This document shows, one piece after another, positions 1-8,317 of a DNA stretch of 64,000 nt (position 1 is the stretch's first letter; each line of letters begins with the position of its first letter). Both the position numbers and the translations under genes were made by a program. The notes under the pieces are model-generated. The model worked only from the letters and a program-made list of their open reading frames with translations, did not search any database and had not been told where the DNA came from. The DNA comes from Gemmatimonadaceae bacterium (lineage in GTDB: Bacteria; Gemmatimonadota; Gemmatimonadetes; Gemmatimonadales; Gemmatimonadaceae), in contig JAHBVS010000003.1 of assembly GCA_019637445.1 (NCBI GenBank), positions 62,001 to 126,000 of the forward strand. The letters are read 5' to 3'.

Positions 1-316
1 TGTGGCCAGCGCCACGCTCTCCGCCGTGGCTGACTCCGCGCTCGGCGTCATCGCGCGCGTGGTGGCGGAGTATCGGCTCACCTTGGTGAGCGTGCGTGGC
101 TTCACGGATTCCACCGGCGACGCGGCCGTGAATCGCCGGTTGTCGGAACAGCGCGCCCTCTCGGTGGCGCGCGCCCTTTTGGCGCGCGGCATCACGGCCG
201 AACGCATCATCGCGACGGGCTTTGGTGCCGCGCAGCCGTTGGCGAGCAACGAGACGCCCGAGGGGCGCGAGCAGAACCGCAGGATCGAGTTGGTGCTGGC
301 TCCGCTCCGACCCTGA
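1..316 (+). CDS. OmpA/MotB-type peptidoglycan-binding domain, 3' part of gene
   Basis: Only the C-terminal end of this protein is in the window; the frame is open from base 2, so the GTG there is probably internal. About 104 residues are visible and match the OmpA_C fold that anchors outer-membrane proteins and lipoproteins to peptidoglycan. The signature is seen as GFTDSTGD, then [13 protein letters not shown], a GFG turn, and the terminal [10 protein letters not shown] stretch, with the Asp and Arg that contact diaminopimelate in this family. The N-terminal part (barrel, lipoprotein or MotB/Pal type) cannot be seen, so the full protein class is unknown. Confidence 0.85.
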   Translation, partial: VASATLSAVADSALGVIARVVAEYRLTLVSVRGFTDSTGDAAVNRRLSEQRALSVARALLARGITAERIIATGFGAAQPLASNETPEGREQNRRIELVLAPLRP

Positions 317-329
317 ACCCGGAGTACCC

Positions 330-689
330 TTGCCACCGCACCGCATCTTCAAGATGCCCTTCGCCCGCGTCTATCCCGCCTACGTGCAGAAGGCGGAGCG
401 CAAGGGCCGCACGCGCGCCGAAGTCGACCAGGTCATCCGCTGGTTGACGGGCTACACCGCCGCCGGCCTCAAGCGCCAGCTCGACAGCGAGCACGATATC
501 GAGACCTTCTTCGCCGAGGCGCCGGCGCTGAACAAGAACGTCAGTCTCATCACCGGCGTCGTCTGCGGCGTGCGCGTCGAGGAGGTTGAGGACCCGCTGA
601 TGCGGAAGATCCGCTACCTCGACAAGCTCGTGGACGAGCTGGCAAAGGGGAAAGCGATGGAGAAGATCCTCCGCGGCACGGCCGCGTGA
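330..689 (+). CDS. DUF2200 family protein
   Basis: A 119-residue cytosolic protein closely resembling the DUF2200 family, whose function is not known. Family landmarks visible are [20 protein letters not shown] at the N-terminus, the RWLTGY segment, the ETFFAEAP segment, [10 protein letters not shown] and the terminal [13 protein letters not shown]. The frame is open further upstream, but a TTG at 330 with GGAG six bases before it gives exactly the family's N-terminus, so this start was chosen. The stop overlaps the GTG of the next gene by three bases (GTGA), suggesting translational coupling to the Arr fusion. Confidence 0.85.
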   Translation: MPPHRIFKMPFARVYPAYVQKAERKGRTRAEVDQVIRWLTGYTAAGLKRQLDSEHDIETFFAEAPALNKNVSLITGVVCGVRVEEVEDPLMRKIRYLDKLVDELAKGKAMEKILRGTAA

Positions 690-1291
690 GCAAGCGCCTG
701 CAGACGTACGAAACGCCCGAGATCACGGTCACCTTCGACCCGGAGGTCTGTATTCACTCCGGCAAGTGCGTGCGTGGCTTGCCCGGCGTCTTCGATGTCA
801 AGCGGAAGCGCTGGATCGCGCTCGAGGCGGCGTCGCCGGACGAGATCGCGGCGCAGGTCGCGCGCTGCCCGTCCGGCGCGCTCCAGGCAACCCGGCACGC
901 CGTGCGCTACTATCACGGCACCAAGGCCGACCTACAGCCGGGCGACCTCATCGAACCAGGACGCCAATCGAACTACGGCAGCCGTCGCGCGGCCAAGTTC
1001 GTCTACTTCACCGCCACGCTCGACGCGGCCACTTGGGGCGCGGAGCTCGCCGTCGGAGACGGCCGGGGCCGCATCTTCGTCGTCGAACCCAGCGGAAGCT
1101 TCGAGGACGACCCCAACCTCACCGACAAGCGATTCCCCGGGAACCCGACCCGCTCCTACAGGACGGCCGCGCCTCTGCGCGTGACCGGCGAGATCGCCGA
1201 GTGGACGGGACACACGCCCGAGCAGTTGGCGCAGATGCACGCGCACCTGGAGAAGCTCAAGGCCGAAGGCGTGGAAGCCATCGAGGAGTGA
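686..1291 (+). CDS. Fusion of a 4Fe-4S mono-cluster (YjdI-like) domain with Arr-type rifampin ADP-ribosyltransferase
   Basis: 201 residues in two parts. Residues about 8-68 resemble the divergent 4Fe-4S mono-cluster domain (Fer4_19, as in YjdI): Cys22, His24, Cys28, then RCPSGAL with Cys61. Residues about 73-200 match a complete Arr enzyme, which uses NAD+ to ADP-ribosylate rifamycins: YYHGTKADL (75-83) with the NAD-binding His, [17 protein letters not shown] (105-121), then [17 protein letters not shown] (139-155) holding the catalytic Asp region. Arr is normally a stand-alone enzyme of about 140 residues. A real fusion rather than a missed stop is supported by one continuous frame with an 8-residue linker. 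Activity on rifamycins is inferred from the family; a house-keeping ADP-ribosylation role is also possible. Confidence 0.85.
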   Translation: MSKRLQTYETPEITVTFDPEVCIHSGKCVRGLPGVFDVKRKRWIALEAASPDEIAAQVARCPSGALQATRHAVRYYHGTKADLQPGDLIEPGRQSNYGSRRAAKFVYFTATLDAATWGAELAVGDGRGRIFVVEPSGSFEDDPNLTDKRFPGNPTRSYRTAAPLRVTGEIAEWTGHTPEQLAQMHAHLEKLKAEGVEAIEE

Positions 1292-1355
1292 CGGCGTCAC
1301 CGCGAGACCGGGCCGCGCGCTAGCGTTCCGCCCTCTGCCTGCGTAGCCTCCTGTC

Positions 1356-2018
1356 GTGACCCCACGCCTCGCTTTCCTCCTCGCGGCTGCTGCCCTCGGC
1401 GCCTGCGCGCGGCAAACGCCGCCCAACGCTTCCGTTCCGGCGACGGCTCGCACATCACAAGCCACCACCGAGACCGGCGTCGCCGAGGAACATCACGCCC
1501 ACATGATGCCCGGCATGGCGCCGGTCGAAGTGCCCGACAACGCGCTCTTCACCGCCGCCGACGTGCACTTCATGCAGGGCATGATTGCCCACCACGCACA
1601 GGCCGTGCACATGACGCGGCTCGCCGAGGCCGCCGGCGCCGGGCCCCGCGTTCTCAAGCTCGCGCAGAAGATCGACCTCTCGCAGGCCGGCGAGATCGCC
1701 TTGATGCAGGGCTGGCTGCGCGATCACCGCCAGTTCGCCCCCGACACCTCTGCCTGGCGCACGATGTCGATGCCGGGCATGCTCACGCCCGACGAGCTCA
1801 CGCGACTCGAGGCCGCCCGTGGCACCGATTTCGATCGCCTGTTCCTGCGCCTGATGATCAAGCACCACGAGGGCGCCATCAAGATGGTCGCCGATCTCAT
1901 GGCCACGCCGCGCGCCGCGCAGGACGTGGACGTGTCCGTCCTCGCCAACGACGTGGAGAACACGCAGTTGGCCGAGATCGGCCTGATGTGGCAGATGCTC
2001 GCCGAGCTGGACCAGTAG
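1356..2018 (+). CDS. DUF305 domain lipoprotein
   Basis: 220 residues. The N-terminus has a lipobox (AALGAC, Cys17), so it should be exported and lipidated. A His/Met-rich stretch (EEHHAHMMPGM, 45-54) precedes a DUF305 domain with two paired-His helices, FMQGMIAHHAQAVHM (72-86) and LMIKHHEGAIKM (166-177). DUF305 proteins are ferritin-like helical proteins often found with metal, especially copper, handling genes; metal binding here is inferred from the His pairs. The GTG at 1356 is the start that gives the signal peptide. It lies 50 bases before the LVIVD-repeat gene on the same strand, a pairing that suggests a shared extracytoplasmic role. Confidence 0.88.
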   Translation: MTPRLAFLLAAAALGACARQTPPNASVPATARTSQATTETGVAEEHHAHMMPGMAPVEVPDNALFTAADVHFMQGMIAHHAQAVHMTRLAEAAGAGPRVLKLAQKIDLSQAGEIALMQGWLRDHRQFAPDTSAWRTMSMPGMLTPDELTRLEAARGTDFDRLFLRLMIKHHEGAIKMVADLMATPRAAQDVDVSVLANDVENTQLAEIGLMWQMLAELDQ

Positions 2019-2067
2019 TCCCCACCCGTCTCGCTGCACCGAACGACAACCCACGGAGTCGCCGCTG

Positions 2068-3861
2068 ATGCGTGTTTCCACCTTCGCTCCCGCCATCGCG
2101 CTCACGCTGCTGGCCGCGAGCGCGCTCGAGGCCCAGACGTATCCGACGGGCAACGACCCGCGCAACAACCTGCGCCACGGACTCAGCGACGCCGGCGTCG
2201 CCATCCAGGGCATGCGGCTCGTCGGCACGGCAGGGAAGCCGGCGCCATTCGATTCCGTCCGCGGTCTCACTTTCGTGAACTCGGACCTCGCCTTCCGCGG
2301 CAACCTGGTCTACCAAGGCAACTTCGCTGGCTTCTCCATCTGGGATGTGAGCAATCCGGCCACGCCGAAGATGCTCTCCGTCGTGGAATGCATCACCTCG
2401 CAGGGCGATCCCTCGATCATCGGCAACCTGCTCTTCGTCTCCGCCGAAGGCGGCGGCAACCGCAACGACTGCGCCAAGGGCGGCGTCTCCGACCCGGCCG
2501 ACCACATGGCCGGCGTGCGCATCTATGACGTGAGCAATCCCGCGCAGCCGCGTTTCATCAAGAACGTGCAGACCTGCAAGGGTTCGCACACGCACACGGT
2601 GGTCCCGCACCCGACCGACAAGGGTGTGGTCTACCTCTACGTCTCCGGCAATCAGGGCGCGCGGCCGGACACGGAGCTCGCCGGCTGCAACAACGGCTTC
2701 GACCCGGCGGACGAGAACAACTCGCTCTACCGCCTCGACGTCATCAAGGTGACGCTGGCCCGTCCGCAGGACGCGGCCGTCGTGACCGGCGCCCGCATCT
2801 TCACCGGCCTCGGCGCCGCACCGGCCCGCGGTGGCCGCCCGCGCCGTGCCCGCGCCGTGCCCGGTGCTGACAGCGCGCAGATGGCGATGATGGCCGCCGC
2901 CGGCCCGCGCAACTGCCACGACGTCACCGCCTATCCGGCGATGAACCTGCTCGCCGGCGCCTGCGCGAGCTATGGCCTGCTCGTGGACATCAGCAATCCC
3001 GAGCGCCCGCGGCGGCTCGACGCCGTCGCCGATACGAACTTCTCGCTCTGGCACACGGCGGTGTTCAGCAACGACGGCAAGAAGGTCGTGTTCACCGACG
3101 AGTGGGGCGGCGGTACCTCGCCCAACTGCCAGGCCACGCACCCGCTCGAAATGGGCGGCAACACGACCCTCGTCATCGGCGAAGACGGCAAGTATCGCCA
3201 GCACGCGTACTTCAAGATTCCCACCGGCCAGGCGAACAACGAGAACTGCGTGTCGCACAACGGCTCGCTGATTCCCGTGCCGGGTCGCGACATCATGGTG
3301 CAGGGCTGGTACCAGGGCGGCGTCGATGTCATCGACTTCACCGATGCCGACCGGCCCTTCGAGATCGCCTTCTTCGACCGCGGTCCCGTGGATGCGCCGA
3401 CGCCCGAGGGCGCCGAGCGCGGCCGTATGACCATCGGCGGTTCCTGGGGCGCCTACTGGTACAACGGCCTCATCTACTCGTCCGAGATGGCGCGCGGCCT
3501 CGACATCCTCGAGCTCCAGCCTTCGGAGCACCTGAGCGCCAACGAGATCGCCGCCGCCAAGCTCGTGCGCTGGGAGGAGTTCAACCCGCAGAGCCAGCCG
3601 CGCATCGTCTGGCCGGCGGCGTTCCCGGTGGCGCGCAGCTACCTCGACCAGCTCGGCCGCAACGATGGGCTCGCGTCGGCACGTCGGCGTGCGATCGGCG
3701 AGGCGCTGGATGCCGCCGAGCGACAGTCGGGCGCGGCGCGGCGCACGGCACTCACGACCCTGGCCGGTGCGGTGGAGCGCGATGCCTCCGCCGCGCGCGA
3801 TGCCGCGCGCGTGCGGATGCTGGCGACGGCTATCCGCGACTTGGCGGCGGCGACGCGTTGA
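2068..3861 (+). CDS. Secreted LVIVD-repeat beta-propeller protein
   Basis: 597 residues with a Sec signal peptide (cleavage likely after ALEA, residue 22). The body contains LVIVD-type repeats (for example FSIWDVSNPATPKML, VRIYDVSNPAQPRFI, LLVDISNPERPRRL and VDVIDFTDADRPFEI), which build a beta-propeller in exported proteins of unknown function. Several His and Cys residues lie between blades, such as KGSHTHTVV and LWHTAVFSND. The C-terminal 110 residues are helical and charged. It follows the DUF305 lipoprotein by 50 bases. Its 3' end overlaps the convergent VOC gene by 32 bases, so no separate terminator fits between them. Confidence 0.85.
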   Translation: MRVSTFAPAIALTLLAASALEAQTYPTGNDPRNNLRHGLSDAGVAIQGMRLVGTAGKPAPFDSVRGLTFVNSDLAFRGNLVYQGNFAGFSIWDVSNPATPKMLSVVECITSQGDPSIIGNLLFVSAEGGGNRNDCAKGGVSDPADHMAGVRIYDVSNPAQPRFIKNVQTCKGSHTHTVVPHPTDKGVVYLYVSGNQGARPDTELAGCNNGFDPADENNSLYRLDVIKVTLARPQDAAVVTGARIFTGLGAAPARGGRPRRARAVPGADSAQMAMMAAAGPRNCHDVTAYPAMNLLAGACASYGLLVDISNPERPRRLDAVADTNFSLWHTAVFSNDGKKVVFTDEWGGGTSPNCQATHPLEMGGNTTLVIGEDGKYRQHAYFKIPTGQANNENCVSHNGSLIPVPGRDIMVQGWYQGGVDVIDFTDADRPFEIAFFDRGPVDAPTPEGAERGRMTIGGSWGAYWYNGLIYSSEMARGLDILELQPSEHLSANEIAAAKLVRWEEFNPQSQPRIVWPAAFPVARSYLDQLGRNDGLASARRRAIGEALDAAERQSGAARRTALTTLAGAVERDASAARDAARVRMLATAIRDLAAATR

Positions 3862-4621
3862 GTTCGATCAGGCTCACCGCGGCACCCTGCGGGTCCATCG
3901 TGACCATGAACTTGCCGTAGGGAATCTCGATGGGACCGAAGGGCACTTGGCCACCGTTCTTGAGGACGGTGGCCTTTGCCTTTTCCACGTCCTGTACGGC
4001 GAGATATGTCATCCAGTGCGGCGGCATATCGCCCCACTCCTCGGTCATCTGCAGCACACCGCAGGCCGGCGTCTCGCCGAGGAAGAGCATGTCGTAGGGA
4101 CCGGGACTGCCGGGCACTTCCATCGACTTCGCCGTCAGGCCAAAGACCTTCGCGTAGAACTCTTTGGCCGCCTTGGCGTCGCGCGTGTTCACCTCGCACC
4201 AGGCCATCGCGCCCGGCTCGTTGATGATCTGCGCGCCGCGATGCTGCTTCGGCTGCCAGATCGCGAACACGGCGCCCGTCGGATCCTGCGCCACGGCGAA
4301 GCGTCCGAACTCCGCCACATCCTGCGGCGGCGTGTGCACCGAGCCCCCGGCCTTGGTGATGGCGGCGCAGGTCGCCTCGGCATTCTCGACGCCGAAATAG
4401 ACGGTCCACACCGGAGGAAACGTCGCGCCAGGGGGCAAGGCACCGATGCCGGCCGCCGAGGCGCCGCCGACGTTCGCCATCGAGTAGTGACCCATCTCGG
4501 GGCCCGACACGTCGTACTGCCAGGGCAACAGCTCGCCGTAGTAGCGGCGCGCCGCCTCCACATCCGATGTCATCAGGTCGAACCAGATCGGCTGGTTCAG
4601 GGGCAGGGCATCAAGCCGCAT
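3830..4621 (-). CDS. VOC family protein with two glyoxalase-like domains
   Basis: 263 residues made of two vicinal-oxygen-chelate modules (about 8-122 and 137-256), each with the beta-alpha-beta-beta-beta pattern: WFDLMTSDVEAARRYYGELL starts the first and AWCEVNTRDAKAAKEFYAKV the second. This two-module arrangement is common in small actinobacterial and gemmatimonadotal VOC proteins annotated as hydroxylase or glyoxalase-like; the substrate cannot be deduced. A good ribosome-binding site (GGAGGA) lies nine bases before the ATG at 4621. It is transcribed toward the LVIVD gene and overlaps its end. Confidence 0.85.
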   Translation of the reverse strand: MRLDALPLNQPIWFDLMTSDVEAARRYYGELLPWQYDVSGPEMGHYSMANVGGASAAGIGALPPGATFPPVWTVYFGVENAEATCAAITKAGGSVHTPPQDVAEFGRFAVAQDPTGAVFAIWQPKQHRGAQIINEPGAMAWCEVNTRDAKAAKEFYAKVFGLTAKSMEVPGSPGPYDMLFLGETPACGVLQMTEEWGDMPPHWMTYLAVQDVEKAKATVLKNGGQVPFGPIEIPYGKFMVTMDPQGAAVSLIELNASPPPSRG

Positions 4622-4711
4622 TCGAGGGTTCCTCCAGGAAGTGGAGGTGGGGGACGGCCAATATGGGCGCCGGACCCCCGACTCGAAAGCCGCTGCCGCC
4701 GAACCGTGACG

Positions 4712-6160
4712 CTACTGCTGCATCAGCCGCAGCGCGCGGCGCAGCGGGAGGCTCCACTCCCGCCAATCCACGCCGCTCTCGACACGCGCCCGCCATTTCG
4801 CGTCGAGTGCCTCGCGCAATACCAGGGCCTGGTCGGCCGGGAGGCGGTCGGCACCATCGAGCAAGGCCGGCAAAGCGTCGGCCGAGAGCTTCGCGTGGTA
4901 CGCCACGTCGAACTCCAGGCCGCGTTCCGCGCGCGCAAGATTCGTCGAGACGACCAGCCGCTCCGGATTCGCCACGTTCAAGGCCACCAACCACGCGGCG
5001 GAGATGACCAGCACGCCGGGCGCGAAGCCCTCGCGCGCATCGCGCAGCACCGTCCAGGCGAACCAGCCGAGCACGGCGGCCACCCAGATCAGCACGGCCA
5101 GCGCGAGCACGCGCTCATCGGTCAGGCCGTAGTAGCGCAGGTAGAGCGAGAGGCGCAGCACGGCCGACGTGAGGACTGCGCCGACGAGCACGATGAGGAC
5201 GGTGCCCAAACGCCGGAACGAACTGCGGCCGGACGCATCGGCGCGATCCACCACATCATCGGCGACGAGCAGCGCCGCCAACACCAGCCCGCTGATCACG
5301 ATCAGCTCGAAGAACCCGTTCCGCGCATACTCGGCCACCGTGATGCCCGCCGTCTGCGCCACATACTCGGCGCCGCCGAAGAGCGTCCGCACCTGCAGGC
5401 CGATCCACGCGCTGAGCAGCAGGGCCAGGCCGCCGAGCAGCGGCAGGAAACCGGCAAAGGGTAGCTGCACCTGGCGGCGCAGCAGCGCCGCGCCCACACC
5501 CACAGGCGCCACCGCACCGCGCAGGGCGCCGGCGCTCACCCAGGTGGCCGCTCCGATCAGAAAGACGTGACCGAAGAAGGCCGTGTCGAGGAACTCGGCC
5601 GTCGCATCCACAAATCCAGCGAATACTGGATCCGCCGAACCCAGGAGCGCCGTCACGAACAGCAGGACCGGAATCGCGGCGATGACGCCGACGCCGAACC
5701 CACGCATGCTGCGCCGTTCGGATTCCTCGAGCGGCCGCGGTGAGGCGTCGCGCAAGGCCAGCGTCGGTCCACCGCCGACGGCTGCCCCAACCGCCGACGC
5801 CACGCCAATGATGGCGTCGCGCGGCTCCAGCGCGGCCAACGCGCGGCCGTGCGCCCGCCAGGCGATCAACCAGAACGTCACGGCCAACGCGAAGAGGTCG
5901 ACGGCGAACAAGGTCTCGGCGTCGCGGAATACCAGCAGCAGTGCGATCACGCCCGAGGCCCCGAAGAGCAGGCGGCGCTCGCCCACTGCGGCGACGTCGC
6001 CAGCGTCATCCTGACCGGTGACGAACGACGCGACCGCGAGTGCCAGCAGCAGCCACACCGTGAAGCCCGCGCGCAGCGAGTCGGCACGAAGGAAATAGTC
6101 GGCGAGCACGCCGAGGATCAGCGCGGCGAGCAGGGCCAAGCGGGCGGTACGGGGCGTCAC
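4712..6160 (-). CDS. DUF4173/DUF4153-type polytopic membrane protein
   Basis: 482 residues with about twelve hydrophobic segments. The internal stretch RRSMRGFGVGVIAAIPVLL followed by DPVFAGFV, and the later YYGLTDERVLAL, are typical of the DUF4173 (DUF4153-like) family, whose function is unknown. The last 110 residues are soluble and end with a basic WREWSLPLRRALRL tail. The frame is open upstream, but the GTG at 6160 overlaps the uppS stop as GTGA and puts the first membrane segment near the N-terminus, so it is preferred. It is the last gene of the coupled unit 7860-4712. Confidence 0.75.
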   Translation of the reverse strand: MTPRTARLALLAALILGVLADYFLRADSLRAGFTVWLLLALAVASFVTGQDDAGDVAAVGERRLLFGASGVIALLLVFRDAETLFAVDLFALAVTFWLIAWRAHGRALAALEPRDAIIGVASAVGAAVGGGPTLALRDASPRPLEESERRSMRGFGVGVIAAIPVLLFVTALLGSADPVFAGFVDATAEFLDTAFFGHVFLIGAATWVSAGALRGAVAPVGVGAALLRRQVQLPFAGFLPLLGGLALLLSAWIGLQVRTLFGGAEYVAQTAGITVAEYARNGFFELIVISGLVLAALLVADDVVDRADASGRSSFRRLGTVLIVLVGAVLTSAVLRLSLYLRYYGLTDERVLALAVLIWVAAVLGWFAWTVLRDAREGFAPGVLVISAAWLVALNVANPERLVVSTNLARAERGLEFDVAYHAKLSADALPALLDGADRLPADQALVLREALDAKWRARVESGVDWREWSLPLRRALRLMQQ

Positions 6161-6834
6161 GCGCCCTCCTGATGTAGGTGGATGCCACCAAAACGACGCT
6201 CGCGTTGCGCGAAGTCGTCGAAGGCGGCGTCGAGATGTGTGGGGCGAAGGTCGGGGAAGGCGACGTCGAGGAACGCAAGCTCGGCGTACGCGCACTCCCA
6301 GAGGAGGAAGTCGGAGAGGCGCCGTTCGCCCCCCGTGCGCAGCAGCAGGTCGACAGGCGGCAGGATGGTGCCGGCCTGTGGCACGCCGAAGTCGCGCGGC
6401 GCCACGGCCAGCGCCGTCGCCATCGCCTCGCGGCTGGAGTAGTCGATGGCCACGCGCAGATGCATCCGCTGGCCACCGGCAGTCTCACGCTCACCCATCG
6501 CAATGGAGGCGAGGAGCTCGGAGGGGAGACGGTCGCGTCGGCCGACGACGGACAGCCGAATGCCGTTGCGCTGCAGCGAGGGGAGCTGCCGCCGGAGCTG
6601 CGTGACAAAGAGCTCGAACAGCGTGCGCACCTCGGCTTCCGGCCGCTTCCAGTTGTCGCTGGAGAACGCGTAGAGTGTGAGTTGCCGTACGCCGCGGCGC
6701 GCGCAATGCGCGACCACGTCGCGCACGACCTGTGCGCCCTTCACGTGTCCCATCCAGCGGGGCCGGCCGCGGCGCGCCGCCCAGCGCCCGTTGCCATCCA
6801 TGATGATGGCCACGTGGTTCAGCGGGGCGTTCAT
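6157..6834 (-). CDS. uppS: Isoprenyl (undecaprenyl) diphosphate synthase
   Basis: 225 residues, a cis-prenyltransferase that condenses isopentenyl diphosphate with farnesyl diphosphate to make the undecaprenyl carrier lipid for peptidoglycan and O-antigen. All family motifs are visible: IIMDGNGRWA (10-19, catalytic Asp13), GHVKGA, YAFSSDNWKRP, and RTGGERRLSDFLLWECAYAEL near the C-terminus. The length is slightly short of the usual 240-250. It sits between a winged-helix regulator (ATGA overlap) and a DUF4173 membrane protein (GTGA overlap), not beside cdsA/dxr as in many bacteria, so it may be co-regulated with this membrane-protein unit. Confidence 0.95.
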   Translation of the reverse strand: MNAPLNHVAIIMDGNGRWAARRGRPRWMGHVKGAQVVRDVVAHCARRGVRQLTLYAFSSDNWKRPEAEVRTLFELFVTQLRRQLPSLQRNGIRLSVVGRRDRLPSELLASIAMGERETAGGQRMHLRVAIDYSSREAMATALAVAPRDFGVPQAGTILPPVDLLLRTGGERRLSDFLLWECAYAELAFLDVAFPDLRPTHLDAAFDDFAQRERRFGGIHLHQEGA

Positions 6835-7235
6835 TCGCCACCCACGCGCTTGATCAGCGCCTCCATATGGGCGAGGTAGCCCTCCAGTGCGCGTCGGCCG
6901 GCGGCGGTGAGCCGATACTCGGTGCGCGGGATGCGGCCGTCAAATCCCTTCTTGCAGCTCACATAGCCCGCATCCTCCAGCTTGCGCGCGTGCACGGAGA
7001 CGTTCCCGTCCGAGGCGTCGAGCATCGCCTTGAGTTCGTTGAACGTCAGGGTCTCGTGCACGGCCAGTGCGCTCACGATCGCCAGGCGCAGGCGCTCGTG
7101 GATGATGCGATCCAGCGCCAGGGGCGCGGCGGTGTCTCCGTCGATGGCCTTCAACTGCGGTCCCTCCTGTCGTGCTGCCGATGCTGCCGATCCCGCCCGC
7201 CGCGCGCGCGCGGCCGATCCGTCTCGCTTAGCCAC
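6831..7235 (-). CDS. Winged-helix transcriptional regulator (MarR/ArsR-like)
   Basis: 134 residues. A basic, Ala-rich N-terminal tail (1-27) is followed by a winged-helix domain: RLRLAIVSALAVHETLTFNELKAML, the recognition segment DGNVSVHARKLEDAGYVSCKK, and the wing FDGRIPRTEYRLTAAGRRALEGYL. This is the type of small regulator usually paired with a membrane protein in Gemmatimonadota and Acidobacteria, as here: the preceding gene (210-residue membrane protein) overlaps it by 8 bases and uppS follows with an ATGA overlap. A TACTTT/AAAGTA dyad upstream of the unit is a candidate site for autoregulation. The ligand, if any, is unknown. Confidence 0.85.
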   Translation of the reverse strand: MAKRDGSAARARRAGSAASAARQEGPQLKAIDGDTAAPLALDRIIHERLRLAIVSALAVHETLTFNELKAMLDASDGNVSVHARKLEDAGYVSCKKGFDGRIPRTEYRLTAAGRRALEGYLAHMEALIKRVGGE

Positions 7236-7860
7236 CGTGCCTCCTGGCGATCAGTACGCCAAATGCGATCTGCACGACGCCGAACCCGGCCGCCATCGCC
7301 AGATCGCCGTCGAGCGCCGGTACGAACAGCGCGATGATGCCGAGGCCCATCAGCACGAGGCCCATCATCGGCACCACGCGCACGGAGAAGGCGCCGCCCG
7401 TCGCCACGCCGACGCCGTAGAGCAGCAGCCAGAGCCCGGGCAGCACGCGTTCGGTGACCTGTGGGGCGATGCCGGCGGTGAACGGGTCCACCAAGGCCAG
7501 CGTCAGCACGGCGCCGCTGAGGATCGCGGGTGTGTAGTTGAGCAGGAATCGCCGGGCCGGCACGCTGACGAGTTGCGTGCCGCTGGTGGCGACCCGACGG
7601 CGCATCTTCCCGTACATCGCGCCAAGGCCCACGCTGCTGGCGAGTACTGCGGCGCCAAGCCAGATGGCGAGCCAGCGCTCCGGCGTCGGCTGTCGGTCGG
7701 CGAAGAAGGCGGCGGGCAGCGCAACCAGGCCGACGAGGACCAGGCCCCATCCCGGGACATCCGTGAAGGACGAGGCGCCCTCCATCGTCCGGCGGATGAA
7801 GGAGAGGTCCTGCAGGGCACGGTCACGCAGGGCCGGTGGCTCTGGCTTGGGTGCGGTCAT
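7228..7860 (-). CDS. Six-helix membrane protein of unknown function
   Basis: 210 residues. The N-terminus (LQDLSFIRRTMEGASSFTDVPGWG) resembles a short conserved motif of small membrane proteins that travel with winged-helix regulators. About six hydrophobic segments follow (around 38-55, 67-84, 110-127, 138-156, 160-178 and 184-202). No catalytic motif is seen. It is the first gene of the unit that continues into the regulator, uppS and DUF4173; a minus-strand TTGACA hexamer and a 6-bp dyad lie in the 100 bases upstream. Function not recognised. Confidence 0.72.
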   Translation of the reverse strand: MTAPKPEPPALRDRALQDLSFIRRTMEGASSFTDVPGWGLVLVGLVALPAAFFADRQPTPERWLAIWLGAAVLASSVGLGAMYGKMRRRVATSGTQLVSVPARRFLLNYTPAILSGAVLTLALVDPFTAGIAPQVTERVLPGLWLLLYGVGVATGGAFSVRVVPMMGLVLMGLGIIALFVPALDGDLAMAAGFGVVQIAFGVLIARRHGG

Positions 7861-7891
7861 TGCGGGAAGAATGGGGGGCGAGCGTGTCGGC

Positions 7892-7917
7892 TGTCAAGTA
7901 CTTTACGACACAAAGTA
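7892..7917 (-). promoter_or_regulatory. Candidate promoter/operator for the 7860-4712 unit
   Basis: A dyad TACTTT-(7)-AAAGTA spans 7899-7917. On the minus strand it is followed at once by a perfect TTGACA (-35-like) at 7897-7892, 31 bases before the ATG at 7860. No convincing -10 hexamer is seen at the expected distance. A regulator binding the dyad would block the promoter, and the winged-helix protein encoded two genes downstream is the obvious candidate; that link is inference. Confidence 0.45.
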
Positions 7918-7963
7918 AGTTCCGCCACCACTTGCCCCGCAGGACCAGCGGCTCCGACGGCTG

Positions 7964-8317
7964 CTACTGCGCTTGAGCCTTCCGCGGCGCGAACGCCCGC
8001 ACGACGCTGGATGTCGAGCCGGCAAGCAGCGCGGGATACGCCAGCGTCAGCGCCCACAGCGGGCCAGGCCCCACCTGCATCGCCGCGCCCACGACCTCAG
8101 CGACGCGCGCAACCGGTCCCTGCATCGCTTGAAGGCCCAACAGCAGCGCCCACGAACCCGCGCCGCCAATCCCCGCGAGCACGGGGACCGCAGGATCCGT
8201 GCGCCGAATCCAGGTCCACGCCGCCGCCACCACCACGACGGCCGCCCAGCCAAAGGCCCAGGTGCTCAGCGTCATCGCTGCGAGCATCGAGAGAAACCAC
8301 AGCAGTCGCGGTGACAT
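7964..8317 (-). CDS. Small hypothetical membrane protein
   Basis: 117 residues with three to four hydrophobic segments (about 5-35, 45-62 and 85-103) and a short basic C-terminal tail. No family recognised. The ATG at 8317 shares one base with the stop of the penicillin-acylase gene (TGATG), which argues for translation coupled to that gene; a TTG one codon earlier is possible but less likely. It is the distal gene of the 11293-7964 unit. Confidence 0.6.
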   Translation of the reverse strand: MSPRLLWFLSMLAAMTLSTWAFGWAAVVVVAAAWTWIRRTDPAVPVLAGIGGAGSWALLLGLQAMQGPVARVAEVVGAAMQVGPGPLWALTLAYPALLAGSTSSVVRAFAPRKAQAQ

